DNA of 64,000 nucleotides from Stenogyne calaminthoides (GCA_037126765.1 JBBCBC010000012.1:1116001-1180000); one strand, 5' to 3'. Counted from the first letter of the stretch, positions 35,293-48,289 are shown. Translations and numbers: made by a program. The notes: generated from the sequence alone by a model not told the origin.

Positions 35293-35967
35293 CTGAATGA
35301 CAATGGAACAACAGACAATAAATAATGAGAAAAAAAACGACGAAAGGACCAAAAAAAGGGGAAACCAAGTAGAAGGGAAAAAAGTTGATCAGAGCATAAA
35401 TGATCACTAAAATCGAAAGTGGGGAAATCACCTCCCAACCATAATATATGTATGCACACACACACACACACAAGGCATGTTAGAGTGTTGTGTTATAGAT
35501 GAGCTGGTTATTTGATTCATGGAACCAGAATCTCTACGTATTCAGTTTTGTGAAAAAGTAGGCAATAAGCACCTTAAGCGATCAGAGCATAAATGATCAC
35601 TAAAATTGAAAGTGGGGAAATCACCTCCCAACTACATTATATGTATACACACACACTAGCCATGTTAGAGTGTTGTGTTATAGATGAGCTCTGGTTATTT
35701 GATTCAAGGAACCAGAATCTCTAAGTATTAAGTTTTTTGAAAAAGTAGGCAATAAGCACCTTAAGCTATCAGAGCATAAATGATCTCCAAATTTGAAATT
35801 GGATTGCTATCAAAATGAATTCTCGTGGTACATGCAGAAACCACCTCCTGACCACAATATACACACACTAGCATGCTAGAGTGCTGTGAAATTACAGATG
35901 AGCTGGCCATTTGATTCAAGGAACCAGAATCTCTAGTAAGTTTACAGAAGAAGTAGGGAATAATCAC
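35293..35967 (-). repeat. Tandem triplication within the FDM 5'UTR intron
   Basis: Three copies of a unit of about 190 bases start at about 35387, 35580 and 35768 (each 'atcagagcataaatgatc') and run to about 35985. Each contains a CA tract, 'tgttagagtgttgtg', 'gattca(a/t)ggaaccagaatc' and, at its right end, 'ggcaataagcaccttaa' or the diverged 'ggaataatcaccttta'. That end is the splice donor on the minus strand, so the donor is copied with the unit. A (CA)n microsatellite lies at 35455-35472. Confidence 0.85.
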
Positions 35968-36110
35968 CTTTAGTCTGTAGAGCTGCGCGAGAAGAAGCGA
36001 CGAAGGATAAACGAGAAAGAGTGGTGGAGGAGCTGCGAAGGTCGGAATACACTGGATTCAGAGGAAGGAGGCGCTGTATTCTTCTTTCTTTCGTCCCTTA
36101 AACCCTAGGT
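35968..36110 (-). other. FDM 5'UTR exon (probable)
   Basis: A purine-rich leader ending at the donor CTAAAG|GTGATTA (35967/35968) upstream of the 5'UTR intron that ends just before the ATG at 35292. The transcription start is not determined. Confidence 0.5.
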
Positions 36111-37200
36111 CAAAAAATGTAACAAAAATTTCATGTGAGATTAGTACAAAATCAAACATCAAAAATTTCGAGAGTCTTCTTCTCACCTCCAACGAGAACT
36201 ATCTGAGAGAGTAACGGAAATGCTAGTTCATATGAGCATTTTTGGTGGCGCCGTACAAGAGAACGCCTGCGATTTTTCGATGAAGCCGGAAAGACGCCCT
36301 AGAAAGAGAGAGGAGCGAAATTGGGGTAAATTAAGAGTTGAACGAGCAGTAAATTCCTAAATACTGGCGTCTGTTTCTAGGGCAAATGCGCGGGGGTGAA
36401 CAGATCAACGGAATGAAGCTCTTCTACAGCTCCGCCGTAGATGAGACCGGCGGCAAAATTCCGATCATGCCGGAAATCGCACCCTAGAGAGAGAGAGAGA
36501 TAGAGTGACCGTATGGGGAAATTAATGTGTTGAATCAGTGTGCACTTTTCCTGTGAATTTTGGCATCTGTTTCAGAGAAATTAGTGGGGGCCACTCTTTT
36601 CGATACAAGACAAAATAATACTCAATTTACAAGAGAGTACCAAGTACCAACACTATCATATCAGGATATGGATGGAAAAAATAACGAAAATTTCAATACA
36701 TCGCACCTATCGTATAAAAACATATAGAATTTAACAATTTTTTTTGATATATCGAAATATTTGTTAATGTATAATACCCAATTGAAAATTTTCGATAAGA
36801 TAACGATAAGATAATGGTATGATAAATAAAAAGATTCGATATTTCAATATATATTAATATATACAGAAATTTTTTTGATATTTCGATATATATTAGTATA
36901 CTAAAAAATTATGGTATTTCGATATTTTGATATCTTGTCATAAATAGTCTAAAAAATTTGGTTTGAAACAGTTCGACATGGAACTATATAAAAATTTTTC
37001 GGTGTGAAACAGTATTTTATAGAAAATTTGGTATGGTGCGGCATACCAAATTTTCAATACGATATACGGTACGTAATTTTAATTAACAAAATTGCAGTGC
37101 ATCAATTTTTGGTATACCGAAATTTTCGGTAAGGTATGCCACCCCTAACTATGTACCTAATTGAGTCGAGCTATAATTAAAAGAGTAATAGTAAAAAAAT
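36111..37200. other. FDM upstream region and AT-rich repeats
   Basis: 36180-36520 is GC-richer and contains a (GA)n tract at 36484-36500; it may be promoter or an alternative leader. 36700-37140 is made of short diverged repeats of 'gatatttcgatata' and 'cggtataccgaaattttcgg'. No gene was seen. Confidence 0.45.
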
Positions 37201-37223
37201 TATTTCATTACTGCTAGAATAAT

Positions 37224-37625
37224 ATGTATGGATTGGCCTTTAATGGTTTTGTCACTATTTCTACTAGTGAGTTGCAGGCTGCAACAGTCAGGTATGCTAA
37301 TCGAAAAAAAAAAAAGATTGTCATCGGACCGTGGATATATGTGGTTTGTTTAGTTTGGAAAGGGAGAAATGAGTTACTCTTTGAAGATAAAAGTTTTGAT
37401 GAGGCGAAAGTGATAGAAGAATTAAAAGGACGACTTTGGAGTTGGTGTTCTACCAAATACCCGAATATGTGTAATTATTCCTTTAAAAATTGGCTTGAAA
37501 ATCCTAGAAAACTCTTAGACTGCTAAGTTATTTCAATTTTTTCGAACTCTATGTATTGGGTATTCTTTGTACCCCTATTTTCATAATATTATTCTCTTTT
37601 GGCCGAAAAAAAAAAAAAAGAAAAG
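37224..37625 (+). mobile_element. 5'-truncated LINE 3' end with poly(A)
   Basis: A frame ending at 37526 reads VVCLVWKGRNELLFEDKS, ELKGRLWSWC and NYSFKNWLENPRKLLDC, homologous to the tail of the LINE at 3137-6345. It is followed by about 80 bases of 3'UTR and an A tract at about 37607-37625. It is truncated at its 5' end, as is usual for LINE insertions. It abuts the fragment of Copia element E. Confidence 0.8.
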
Positions 37626-37742
37626 AAAATGAATCAGTCACAAGGACATAACTATTCCCGAGTTAGGTAATTTTAATGCATGTCTTATTTCCTCATTGTC
37701 CAAATGGGCCATTGATTCTGGTGCCACCTATCATATGACAGG

Positions 37743-38385
37743 TGTTGTGTATCAAAATATCGAGGTTAGGAATTTTAGTGTGGCTTAGGATCTTGATAAC
37801 ACAAACAAGTAATTATGAGATAAGAATTGTATTAGTTGCATATGATTGAATGATGAATGTGTACTCGGTTATTAATGCAAGAAGTAATTTTGCAAGATGT
37901 TTGGTATGTTATGAATTCTCTAGTCATTTGGGTCATAAATGAGCCCTATTTATAGTGTTTGGGAGAGTGGAGCTCACTCTCCCGGGTTACAAGTACATCT
38001 AGCCAAAAGTCATCCTGCAAAACATTACATGCTACAAGACTGATGTGATTTATGTCGGAGGTCGCCCGAGGTAATCCCCGGATTTGCAGGGAATTAGTCG
38101 CCTAAGTACCTCGACCCGTCATTCATAATCGTCGCTTTATCCCTAACTTAAGTATGTTTTAGGAGGGTTTTTCTGCGCCGCCTGCCTGACACATGCCCAA
38201 TCGTGTTTAATGCTCTGCACTTGTGTCAGACCGAGGTCCGGGAGATCGCTCTGGTCGCACGTCTTCTCGGCGGTCCGTGGCATTTTCTCCTGCCGACCTC
38301 CGAGATGTTTTCCTTAATAAATTTCATCTTCACTACTATGGGGTACTTCAAGTCGGGGTCGACCTCGCGCAATATGCTCACAACA
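37743..38385. mobile_element. Element F: solo LTR in E, TSD ACAGG
   Basis: 643 bases with ends TGTTGTG...CACAACA and a perfect duplication ACAGG (37738-37742, 38386-38390). Removing it restores the protease reading HMTGNSKLFS of element E. A TATA-like 'ccctatttatag' lies at about 37946. It is unrelated to the A/B LTRs; superfamily not determined. Confidence 0.9.
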
Positions 38386-38519
38386 ACAGGTAATTCAAAA
38401 TTGTTTTCTACCTTTGACCCACATAAAACTGCTTTTCTCGTTACTTTAGCTGATGGTTCACAATCTCGTGTTATTGAATTGGTATTGTCAACCCGACTGT
38501 TGGGTTATGGAGCCTGAGT

Positions 38520-40467
38520 TGTTAGGAAATAGGTTGCACAGATCTATTCGGGGTGAACATTTAAATATAAATTTAATTCTTTAATTATTACTAGCATGAA
38601 TTAATCATATATTAATTCAAAAAATAATCCAACAACATATCATGCATATAATAATTCACGTAAAACCTACGCATGTGGAATTCTACGAGTTTACGTGAAC
38701 GTACCTCTTTGAATGGCAACGGTATGGCTGATTAGACTAACCGTAAGGACTTCCCAAGTATTCCCTTAGTCCTCGTTCGACTATCCGGTGGAAGGATTCT
38801 TGTGAACGATTTAACAAAAGGAAAATAAATATGTTGCACCACCTTTGTGGACTTACTAATTTTTCCAGCACATGGAATTGTACACTACTCACAATTGTCG
38901 TTTTTCGAAAAAATACAATCATCGACGTTACAAAATATTTGATATTTTATCGACGATATTTTTCGAAAAAACCAATTTTAAATGTGTTCTTTGGGAATGA
39001 ACCATTCATCCCCTATTTATAGAGGCTAAAGTGGACGAAAATTTTGGCAAAATATGATGTGGGAAAATCTTTTCTTGATCTCCAAGAAATCTTGAATATA
39101 TCTCCTATATTTTTTTTCCCACAATCATAATATTCCACAAAATCCCACCTTATCTATTTGCTATGGAATTCGAAATATTGGGGTCCAAGATTCCAAGATT
39201 TGGATCTTCTTGAATTTATGAGATATTCTTGTATTTCAAGAAATACATATCTTCCATAATATTTTTTCAAGAAAATCAAGAAAATCTTTCTTGCCCAATT
39301 ATATTTTCAAGATTTTCGAAATTATCATTATAGATAACCAAGTGGGAGATTTCTTGAATTTAATGAGATAATCTTGTATTCCAAGAATACATATCTTCAT
39401 TCCATAACAAAATTCAAAGAAAATCTTTCTCCCATTTATATCTATAAATTCGAAATTTTAGTTGGAAAAATAAGCAACAATATTTATTTTATTTTAATCA
39501 CCTTTTTAGGTTATTGGACTATATGTTGGGCTACTCGGGGGCCTTTAGGAGAATTAAGATTGGACCTTCTAATGGACCTTGAATATCTAATATTGAGCCA
39601 CAATATAATTCAAGCCCATAAATATTAATTAATCCCACTACATAATTAATATTGACTATCCATCTTTAACCCATATTACGGTCAATATGGCTCAAGGTCA
39701 TTATTTCCCATGTTTAAGATTATCTAGCCCATTAATTAATTCAAGCCACTAAAATAACTTTCCATTAATTAATATCTTATATCCTTGGTCAAGGAAGCGG
39801 TTCAACATTATTATCCATCTAGGAAACTAATTCTACTTGCAAGATTTGGTATGATAAAGTTTTATGAACCTTCGAGGGGCAAATCGAACAAAGCGTGCTT
39901 GCACACGATTCTTCGTATTAAATCTTAGCAATCACATGTGACTAATAATATTGCCCAAGATAAAAAGTATTGAATCTCGTTGATTCGCTACCCATGATAA
40001 GTCAAAGCAATAGTTACCAATCCCACGTGATCCTATTTAAGGGACAAAGATTAAGAAATAACTAACCACTGAGGTTTAATTCTTCCTTGTTCAGTTCTGA
40101 AGAATTTATCCTCTTGTAGGTCCTATTCAGTGCATCAGTTATGCACTAGTGTAATCTCTTGGTCAAGACAAGTCAATCTGAGCCTTACACTTCAACCTTT
40201 CACGATGGGTTGTTCATTTCCATCTAGGTCGTGAATGGCGTACTTTTAGTTACAAGGGACTGTTAATTTAATCTTCTGTGACTTGGTATTACTAAATTAA
40301 CTACAATGTAACACATACGACTTATTGAACAGTTATGCAGTAAATATATGTAACATTCGATAATATTTAAAGCATCAGTGATAAACAATTTATTTCAGTA
40401 AATAAGTCTGAAAATTCAGTTTAAATTATACAAAGTAAAAAGCATAATTTCCAGTATAATCCCAACA
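38520..40467 (-). repeat. Element A 3' LTR
   Basis: 1948 bases, TGTTAGG...CCCAACA. On the minus strand the TATA box CTATAAATAGGGG is at about 39010-39022, roughly 1450 bases into the LTR, so the LTR has a very long U3. Confidence 0.9.
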
Positions 40468-40577
40468 ATCTCCCACTTATACTCAAAGTTTGCTTTTAAG
40501 TATACTACAACATGTCTCGTGTAGTCCATGACATCTAATATCACCTACACGAACCTAATAATTTCTCCCACTTATAC

Positions 40578-42005
40578 TCAAAGCAGATTGGCAACGGTCT
40601 TGACACCCATTCCTTCCACATGTCTCTCGAATGTATTCAGAGGCAGACCCTTTGTGAATGAATCTGCTAGGTTGTCCTTAGACGCTATCTTTGCCACATC
40701 TATATCTCCTCCCTTAACGATTTCTCGTATAAGATGTCTTTCCTTTAGTGTGCTTGTTTGACTCCTGGACTCTTGGTTCCCTTGAATTTGCAACTGCCCC
40801 TAGCAAATATTGCTAGACAAATTCTGAACTCCATCCAAGTCCACTAAGAAGGTCTAGAGCCAAATCGATTCTTTCACTGCTTCACAAGCAGCTACTTACC
40901 CGACTTCCATGGTTGAGTCAGAGATGCATTTCTGCTTCACACTCGTCCATTTGATGGCTACACTTCCCAAATGGAAACACACTAACGGAGGCAGATAGTT
41001 TCTGGAATCTAAGTCTGATTGGAAATCCGAGTCCGTGTAGCCGATGGGGATTGGAGTATCTGACTGATAAAACAACATTCTATCCCGAGTTCTTTTCAGA
41101 TACTTCAGAATGTTTTTAACTGTCGTCCAATGCTCTTTCCCTGGGTTACTTTGATATCTTGCTACCATGCCTACGACAAAGCAGATATCCGGTCTCGTAC
41201 ACAGCATTGCATACATAAGGTTTCCGACAGCCGAAGCACAAGGAATGCCTTTCATGGCATCTATCCCCTTTTGTGTCTTAGGGGATATTTTCTTGGATAA
41301 ATGGATTCCAAGTCTGAAAGGTACGAATCCTTTCTTGGAATCTTGCATGCTGAATCGTTTCAAGACAGTGTCTATGTATGAAACTTGCGATAACCCGATC
41401 ATCATTTTCTTGCGATCTCGAGTGACCTTGATCCCAAGGATGTGTCCGGCTCTCCCTAAGTCTTTCATATCAAACTGTTTTGAAAGCCATGCACTTACGT
41501 CTGATAACGCCTTCACATCGTTTCCGATGATCAGAATGTCATCTACGTATAGTACTAAGAATACCAATGCAGTTCCGACACACTTTTTATACACACAACT
41601 TTCAAACTCGTTTTGATCAAACCCATAAGACCTTATTACATGATCAAAATATTGGTTCCAAGCTCTGGATGCCTGTTTGAGTCCATAAATGGACCTCTTG
41701 AGCTTACAAACTAGGTGTTCTTGGCCTGTTTCAATGAAACCTTGGGGTTGTTGCATATAGATCTCTTCATCAAGACTTTCGTTAAGGAAAGTTGTCTTGA
41801 CATCCATTTGCCAGATTTCAAAGTCGAAATGCGCAGCAATCGATAAGAGAATACGGATGGACTTAAGCATGGCTATGGGCGAAAAAGTTTCTTCATAATC
41901 GATCCCTTCTTTTCGAAAGTATAATCTTTTCGCCACTAGTCTTGCTTTGAAGGTTTCCCCTCCCGTCCGGTCCTCTTTTTTCCTCTTATATACCCCCACT
42001 TGCAT
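40578..42005 (-). pseudogene. Element A reverse transcriptase / RNase H, broken
   Basis: The frame 42005-40896 carries Copia RT signatures (EGIDYEETFSPIAMLKSIR, WQMDVKTTFLNESL, QPQGF, SIYGLKQASRAWNQ) and the intact catalytic box YVDD in VLYVDDILIIGND. RNase H continues to NPGKEHWTTVKNILKYLKRT, then breaks. The tail DNLADSFTKGLP lies in 40793-40578. It is a pseudogene because of the stops and frameshifts either side. Confidence 0.85.
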
Positions 42006-42044
42006 CCAATGGGTTTGACCCCATTAAAGTGGTTCGACTAGCTC

Positions 42045-44480
42045 TCACACTCTATTATGAAACATAGAACCCATTTTTGGCTTTTCATTGTTGTTTGCCA
42101 AGAATCTGATCCTTATCTTGGAGTGCCTCGTCATATGTCCATGGGTGCGATTCGTCTTGTCCAGGAAATCAAGTCCGAGGACTCTCCTATTCCATGAATC
42201 TCTCTTAAGTCGTCTAACAACCCTCCCACTAAGACGAGGCTCTCGGCCAGAAAGTGTATTGTTTGGTATATCATCTAAATGCGGTTGGCACTTTGAGGTT
42301 TGCCCTCTAAGCTCATCTAAGGTAATCTCACTTACGGGTTTTCTTTGGTTCATATAGTCTTCTTCCAAAAATCTAAAGTGGGTCTTTGATGACCACTTTC
42401 GATCTTGGGACCATAGAACATACACCCTTTTGTTCCTCGGGGGTATCCTACAAACAACCTTAATTACGATCGAGGATCCAATTTACCCGCTTTCCTTGTC
42501 CAACACGTGGGCGGACACCCCAAATTCTCATGTGTCTCATCATACTAGGCTGCGCTTGGGTCCACAATTCTTTGGGAGTTTTGGAAACCGATTTGGATGG
42601 CACCAAGTTCGAGAATGTAAGCCGTTGTTTCAAAGGCATGACCCCGAACTACTTGGGAAGATCCGCATAACTCATCATTGATCTAACTATTTCCAAAGAG
42701 TTTCGTTTTTTCGCTCTGCAACCCCGTTTTGTTGAGGGTTAAGGGTGTAGTGTAATTTGGGATACAATCCCTTCATCGGATAAGTAGTTCAAAAACTCAT
42801 CATTTGAGGTATTCACCTCCACGATCGGATCGTAGAGACTTGATCGTTTTCCTATGATTCTCTGTTTGAGGCTTAAATTCTTTGAATTTCTCAAAGGTCT
42901 CAGATTTATGCTTCATAAGGAAAATATATCCATACCTTGAGTAATCATCAATAATTACTCATAACCTCCTCTTGCTTTGGTTGACATTGGACCACATACA
43001 TCTGTGTGAACGATCTCTAACATTTCTTTGGCTCTATTCCCCTTGGCTCCAATTGCCCTCTTGGTCATTTTACCCTCCAAACATGATTCGCAGGTTGGAA
43101 TTTGTTCAACTTGGAGAGATTTCCGGTGAACCATCTTTCACCAACCTTTGGATCCTCATTGGATTTATATGACCTAATCTTAGATGTCAAAGAAGTGTTT
43201 CGTTCACGCTTTCTTGTGTCAGAAATAGTTGATGTGTTATAGGATGCATTTCGTGAGTGGTGTGCTTGAGTTAATTGTATGCAGATTTTCCATCAATGTC
43301 ATGTAATGAGATACACTCATCATTTCAAAAATGATGTCATTCTTATTAGAAGAAACTTAGTGTCCTTTAATCGAATTTTAGAAACTGAAAGTGAATTCTT
43401 TCTAAAACTGGGAACATAAAGATAATTTCAAAAAAAAACTTTATCTTCAAAAGATAGGTGAACTTCTCCCACAGCTTTAACTACTACTCATGTAGTATTG
43501 CAATGTCTGCTACTTGCGTAGTATTGCAATAATCGTTACTATCGTAGCATTGCAATATCGCCACTTACGTAGCATTGCAATGACTTCTACTTTTAAATAA
43601 CGTCGCCCGATTGTGATGAGGATCTCACTCCCATTAGGATTCTTGGGATCATTTTGAACCCGTGAAGCCAACATGATTAGTGGATCTCGTATCAACCACC
43701 CACGAATGAGAAGTATCGCCGCTAAACAAGTTTCAACAACTAGTGAGTGAGAATTACCTTTCTTTCCGTCCCTTTTGGGGTTGGAGCAGCAAAACCTCCA
43801 TTGTCCTCTCTCACTTTGACTTAAGCACTTCCTCTTTGGATTTTTCTTAACACAACAAGCATTCCTCATCTTACCATTGCCCTTGGAAAGCAGGTTGAGT
43901 TTTATTGCTTATGACCTTTGGTCCTCTTCTTTATCTTGCCTACCCTTGGCCTAGAAGATGAAGGCGGACCACTTTGCCGTCAAAGCTTGAGTTTGGTGCA
44001 TTATCATCATTTTCGAGAGACCAAAAGCTTGCAACAAATTAGCTAAGCGAGGCCAAAATGCTCAAAAACTTTTTGGCAAGAGAGTGAAGTACCAAATTCA
44101 TCCGAGTCTCCGGATCATAATCTGCGACTAAGAATCTCAAGTTTGTTCGGGGATGGGCCATCTATTTTGAGGGCGTAATCCCTTATGGGTTTGCCTCCAC
44201 CATTTTAAATGACGACATCTCTCATGAGGTGATCGACTAGTCCCTCATGTTTGACTCGTCGGTTGGCTCATCGATTTTTTGGTGTGTCAAGAATCCACTT
44301 GTGCTTTTTTGTGCGATTAGGACAATTATAATTTTTCGTTTCCAATCAATATAGTTTCCATACATATTTTATTGACTTTAATTATAATAACGGTGGATTA
44401 AAAGGTTACGACATCTTTGAATGAAATAAACAACTATATGCGATAAAGACAAGTATATCACAATATTCGATCACATGCAT
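42045..44480 (-). pseudogene. Element A integrase, protease and gag remnants
   Basis: Heavily frameshifted. Integrase C-terminal and central pieces lie at about 42045-43200, and zinc-knuckle/protease remnants at 43510-43869 (RGQWRFCCSNPKRDGKKG). Gag-like similarity to the better-preserved element B region (53431-54133) continues to about 44480. No open frame covers a full domain. Confidence 0.65.
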
Positions 44481-45179
44481 CATATTTAAAATCTCAAAAA
44501 AAATATGAACATGCATCACCCAACATCTCAAAAACAGTTTAAATAAGCCACGTGGGGTGGGTCTTATTTAAACACATTCAAGCGAAGTTACAAACAAAAC
44601 GATTTACAAACCTTTAATATCCAGATTAATAGTTGGCTCCGACTTGACCAATATAAAATTGACAGAGACTTGGGGAAAGTATATGCATATCAATTTTATA
44701 CCTAAGTAATAACCATGATTAAATCTGAGGACTATTATTTCGCTTTGAGCGAGCCTCGTGGGGGAGGGTCATCGCCGCCACTAGTAAAAAACCCACAATC
44801 ATCCGTTTGGAATTCATTCATGTGAAAGCTATCTTTTGGCCGTCCCGTGGAGGAATTTCTCAAAAGAATTCACAAATAAATAAATCATGGAGGTCAAAAT
44901 TAATTCAATTTTATTATCAGGAATAAAATTGTCAATTAATTATTTAAACATACTTAGTAATTTTGAAGGTGAAATTTTTCCATTTGGCAACTCTCATGCA
45001 AACACATTTAAACAAATTAAATAAAGCATAAGATAGCACAAAATAAATCAAGCAAAAGCAGAAAAATAAACATATTGGGCACAAATTATCGATTATGTCA
45101 TGGTTTGATTTTTTCTTGGCACGATCTTGAAGAAATACCGTCTTGATTTCTCCCCACTTGATCGTCTCGAAAAAGAACT

Positions 45180-45525
45180 CCGTCTCAACGCCGCCATATG
45201 CTTCGCCCGGCCGAGGATCTGGATGCAAGAGCCCGCATCCGGCAGCGTCCGTCGCGCCTTAACCTGTAAATCCCCGCCCGCCCGGCGTCCATCGCCCGCC
45301 GCCCGTGCTGGCGGCATATGCTTTCGTCGCGTCGCCAGCCATCATCCGTCCGCCATGATCGCCAGCGCGCGGTGCAGCGTCTTTGCGCCCGATGCGTCGC
45401 GGCGATCTATCCGCTCGGCCCTCGACCCTCGTCTGCGCCCGTCGCCCTAGCGTGTCCGGCGTCGCCCGCCCGATCCGCCCAGCGCGTTTAGCGACGCCGC
45501 GCCCGCTTCACGCTGGTTGATTTTA
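45180..45525. other. GC-rich block in the leader of element A
   Basis: About 345 bases of strikingly GC- and CpG-rich DNA (runs such as cgcccgcccggcgtcc) amid AT-rich retrotransposon sequence. They lie between the 5' LTR and gag on the element's own strand. The plus strand is open for 107 codons (45127-45450), but composition alone would allow this. No protein family was recognised. Confidence 0.6.
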
Positions 45526-45834
45526 TCCTTTAGTGCTTTTGTCTCCGTCTTCGTTTCCAATCAGGTTATAATTTATTTACAAAATAAATAAACCTAGATC
45601 TGAACTAATCTATTACATTGATCAAATCAAACAAATGCTAATCTACTCGTGGATTTTCACGAGGCAAAACGAATCCGAACGAATCGAATTAAAAACTACG
45701 GTTTATATGCATGCGTAAACAAACACATTAAATTCCTTTAATTGGATGTCTCAAAATAGATTAGTTTTTCTACTATCGATTTCAAATTTAATTTATTTAA
45801 AAATTTAAAATAAACCTAAATCTTTGATACCGAT

Positions 45835-47649
45835 TGTTAGGAAATAGGTTACATTGATCAAATCCGGGGTGAACATTTAAATACAAATTTAATTCTTTAA
45901 TTTTCTAGCATGAATTAATCCTATATTAATTCAAAAATAATCCAACAACATGTCAATATAAAAATTCACGGTTTATACGATGCATAAACAAACAGTTTAA
46001 ATTCCTTGGGATGACAATTGGATGGTGATTAGACTAACCAAAATCCAAGTATTCTAGTCAATTCTACTATATGGAAGAATTTCAAATTTAATGTAAATAT
46101 GTTAAAACCAAATTACTAATTTTTAAAATGGAATTGTACACTACTCATTAATTGTTTTTTTAGAAAAAATACAATGGTTATAAAAATATTTGATATTTTA
46201 TCGACCGATATTTTTAGAAAAAAATTTAGGTTATTCTTTGGGAATGAACCATTCATCTATTTATAGAGGCTAAAGTGGACGAAAATTTTGGCAAAATATG
46301 ATGGGAAATTCTTTAATTATTACTAGCATGAATATAATCCTATATTAATTAATAAAAATAATCCCACCTTATCTAACATGTATGGAATTAAAATAATTCA
46401 AGATTCCAAAATTTTGGATCTTCTTGAATTTATGAGATATTCTTGAGTTTTCAAGAAATACATATCTTCCATAATATCTTTTCAAGAAAATCAAGAAAAT
46501 CTTTCTTGCCCATTTATATTTTCAAGATTTTAAATTATCATTATAGACTTTCCAAGTGGGAGATTTCTTGAATTTAATGAGATAATCTTGTATTCCAAGA
46601 ATACATATCTTATTCCATAACAAAATTGGAAAATCTTTCTCCCATTATATGATAAATTTAACAAAAGTTGGAAAAATAAGCAAAATATTTATTTTATTTT
46701 AATCACCCTATATGTTGGATTTCTTAATTTTTTAGGAGAATGGAATTGAACACTACTAATGGACTTGAATATCTAATATTGAGCCACAATATAATTCAAG
46801 CCCATAAATATTAATTAATCCCACTACATAATTAATATTGCACTATCCATCTTAACCCATATTACGGTCGATATGGCTCCGGTCATTATTTCCCGTGTTT
46901 AAGATTATCTAGCCCATTAATTAATTCAAGCTTTGAAATAACTTTCCATTAATTAATATCTTATATCCTTGGTCGAGAGCGGTTCAACATTATTATCCAT
47001 ACCAGGAAACTAATTCCACTTGCAAGATTTGGTATGATAAAGCTTATGAATCTCCCAAGGAAACCCAAAATCGAACAAGCGTGCTTGCATACGCGATTCT
47101 TCGTATTAAATCTTAGCAATCACATGTGACTAATAATATTGTCCAAGATAAAAAGTATTGAATCTCGATTCGCTACCCATGATAAGTCAAAACAATAGTT
47201 ACCAATCCCACGTGATCCTATTTAAGGGACAAAGATTAAGAAATAACGAACATCGAGGTCTAATTCTTCCTTGTTTTCAAGAATTTATCCTCCTCAGTAG
47301 GTCCTATTCAATTCATCGGTCATGCACTAGTGTAATCTCTTGGTCAAGACAAGTCAATCGAGCCTTACACTTCAACCTTTCACGATAGGTTGTCCATTTC
47401 CATCTAGGTCGTGAATGGCGTACTTTTTAGTTACAAAGGGATTTATTAATTTAATCTTTTGTGACTGGTATCACTAAATTAACTACAATGTAACACGTAC
47501 GACTTATTGAACAGTTATGCAGTAAATATATGTAACATTCGATAATATTTAAAGCATCAGTGACAAACAATTTATTTCAGTAAATAAGTCTGAAAATTCG
47601 GTTTCGATTATGCAAAGTAAAAACATACTTTCCGATTATAATCCCAACA
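45835..47649 (-). repeat. Element A 5' LTR
   Basis: 1815 bases, more diverged than the 3' LTR and containing small deletions. A second copy of LTR-start sequence (ttctttaattattactagca) sits internally at about 46312-46370. Confidence 0.88.
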
Positions 47650-48070
47650 TGAGTGAAAGCGGGATCGGGATGCTTGAGCGAGGCTTCGACCCGGTCTTTC
47701 GAGGTCGAAAGCACTAGTGCTTTCGGTCGAAATTTTTATCAGCGCCGTGAGTATTTCGAGCTAGATAGTTGATCGAGCAAAACCGCTCGACCAAATGCCC
47801 TGGTCGAGCGGTTCCTGGAGGCCGAGACGCGGATTAGGGCTTCGGTCCAGTTTCATCTTTTAGGGTTTCGGTGTTTTGTATAAATACCCCCGACTCTCCC
47901 ATTGAATCTTGCACTACTTGCACTATCTTATACGATATAGTAGATCTCTCCTGGCTTGGTAGTGCCCCCAGACGTAGTCATTCGATTTAAATGGGTAACC
48001 AAATTGTTTGTTCCTTAATCCGTAGTTCCATTATTTTCTCCTATAATTGCTTGCTTTAATTCCTAACAAC

Positions 48071-48289
48071 TGGTATCAAGAGCATCGGGTTAAAGGGATC
48101 TGTGGAGAGCAATTATGATGGCTGAAGGGAAATCGCCTGTTGAGAAGCTTGATGGAACGGATTTGGTTTTGTCGTTTCGGTATCTTGGACGGGCACAACC
48201 ATCGAACGTCGAGAAACGCACAAAGGCTTTCGAAGCAATTTGGTTGGTCAGGAGAACCGCTTCGACCAAAGCCCTGTGTCGGCGGGTTC
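48071..48289 (+). pseudogene. Element C primer-binding site and gag stub
   Basis: The primer-binding site TGGTATCAAGAGC is followed by a frame from 48115 (MMAEGKSPVEKLDGTDLVL) for about 58 codons, until element B interrupts at 48290. This fits a Copia gag start. The continuation after B at 58265 meets a stop within two codons. Confidence 0.75.

Larger units (their letters stand above)
38520..47649 (-). mobile_element. Element A: full-length Copia in the 5' LTR of C, TSD TGAGT
   Basis: The LTRs are 38520-40467 (3') and 45835-47649 (5'), with perfect duplication TGAGT (38515-38519, 47650-47654). The intact C LTR at 58838-58842 has a single TGAGT, confirming the empty site. On the minus strand the primer-binding site reads ATCGGTATCAAAG just inside 45835, and the polypurine tract AAGTGGGAGAT lies just inside 40467. 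The internal order is gag, protease, integrase, RT, RNase H, as in Copia. The coding region is broken by many stops and frameshifts. A long GC-rich block lies at about 45180-45520. Confidence 0.93.

Noticed and set aside
35293..35352. Longer start of the FDM protein (MVLSSFFFSL...)
   Set aside because: The added codons lie upstream of the acceptor CATTCAG that immediately precedes the conserved MGSSSSDEE start.
41167..41616. 149-codon plus-strand frame in element A
   Set aside because: The antisense of the RT domain; a matching shadow occurs in element B.
45093..45450. A gene in the GC-rich block
   Set aside because: Long frames are expected by chance at this composition; no motif recognised, so it is reported as a block only.
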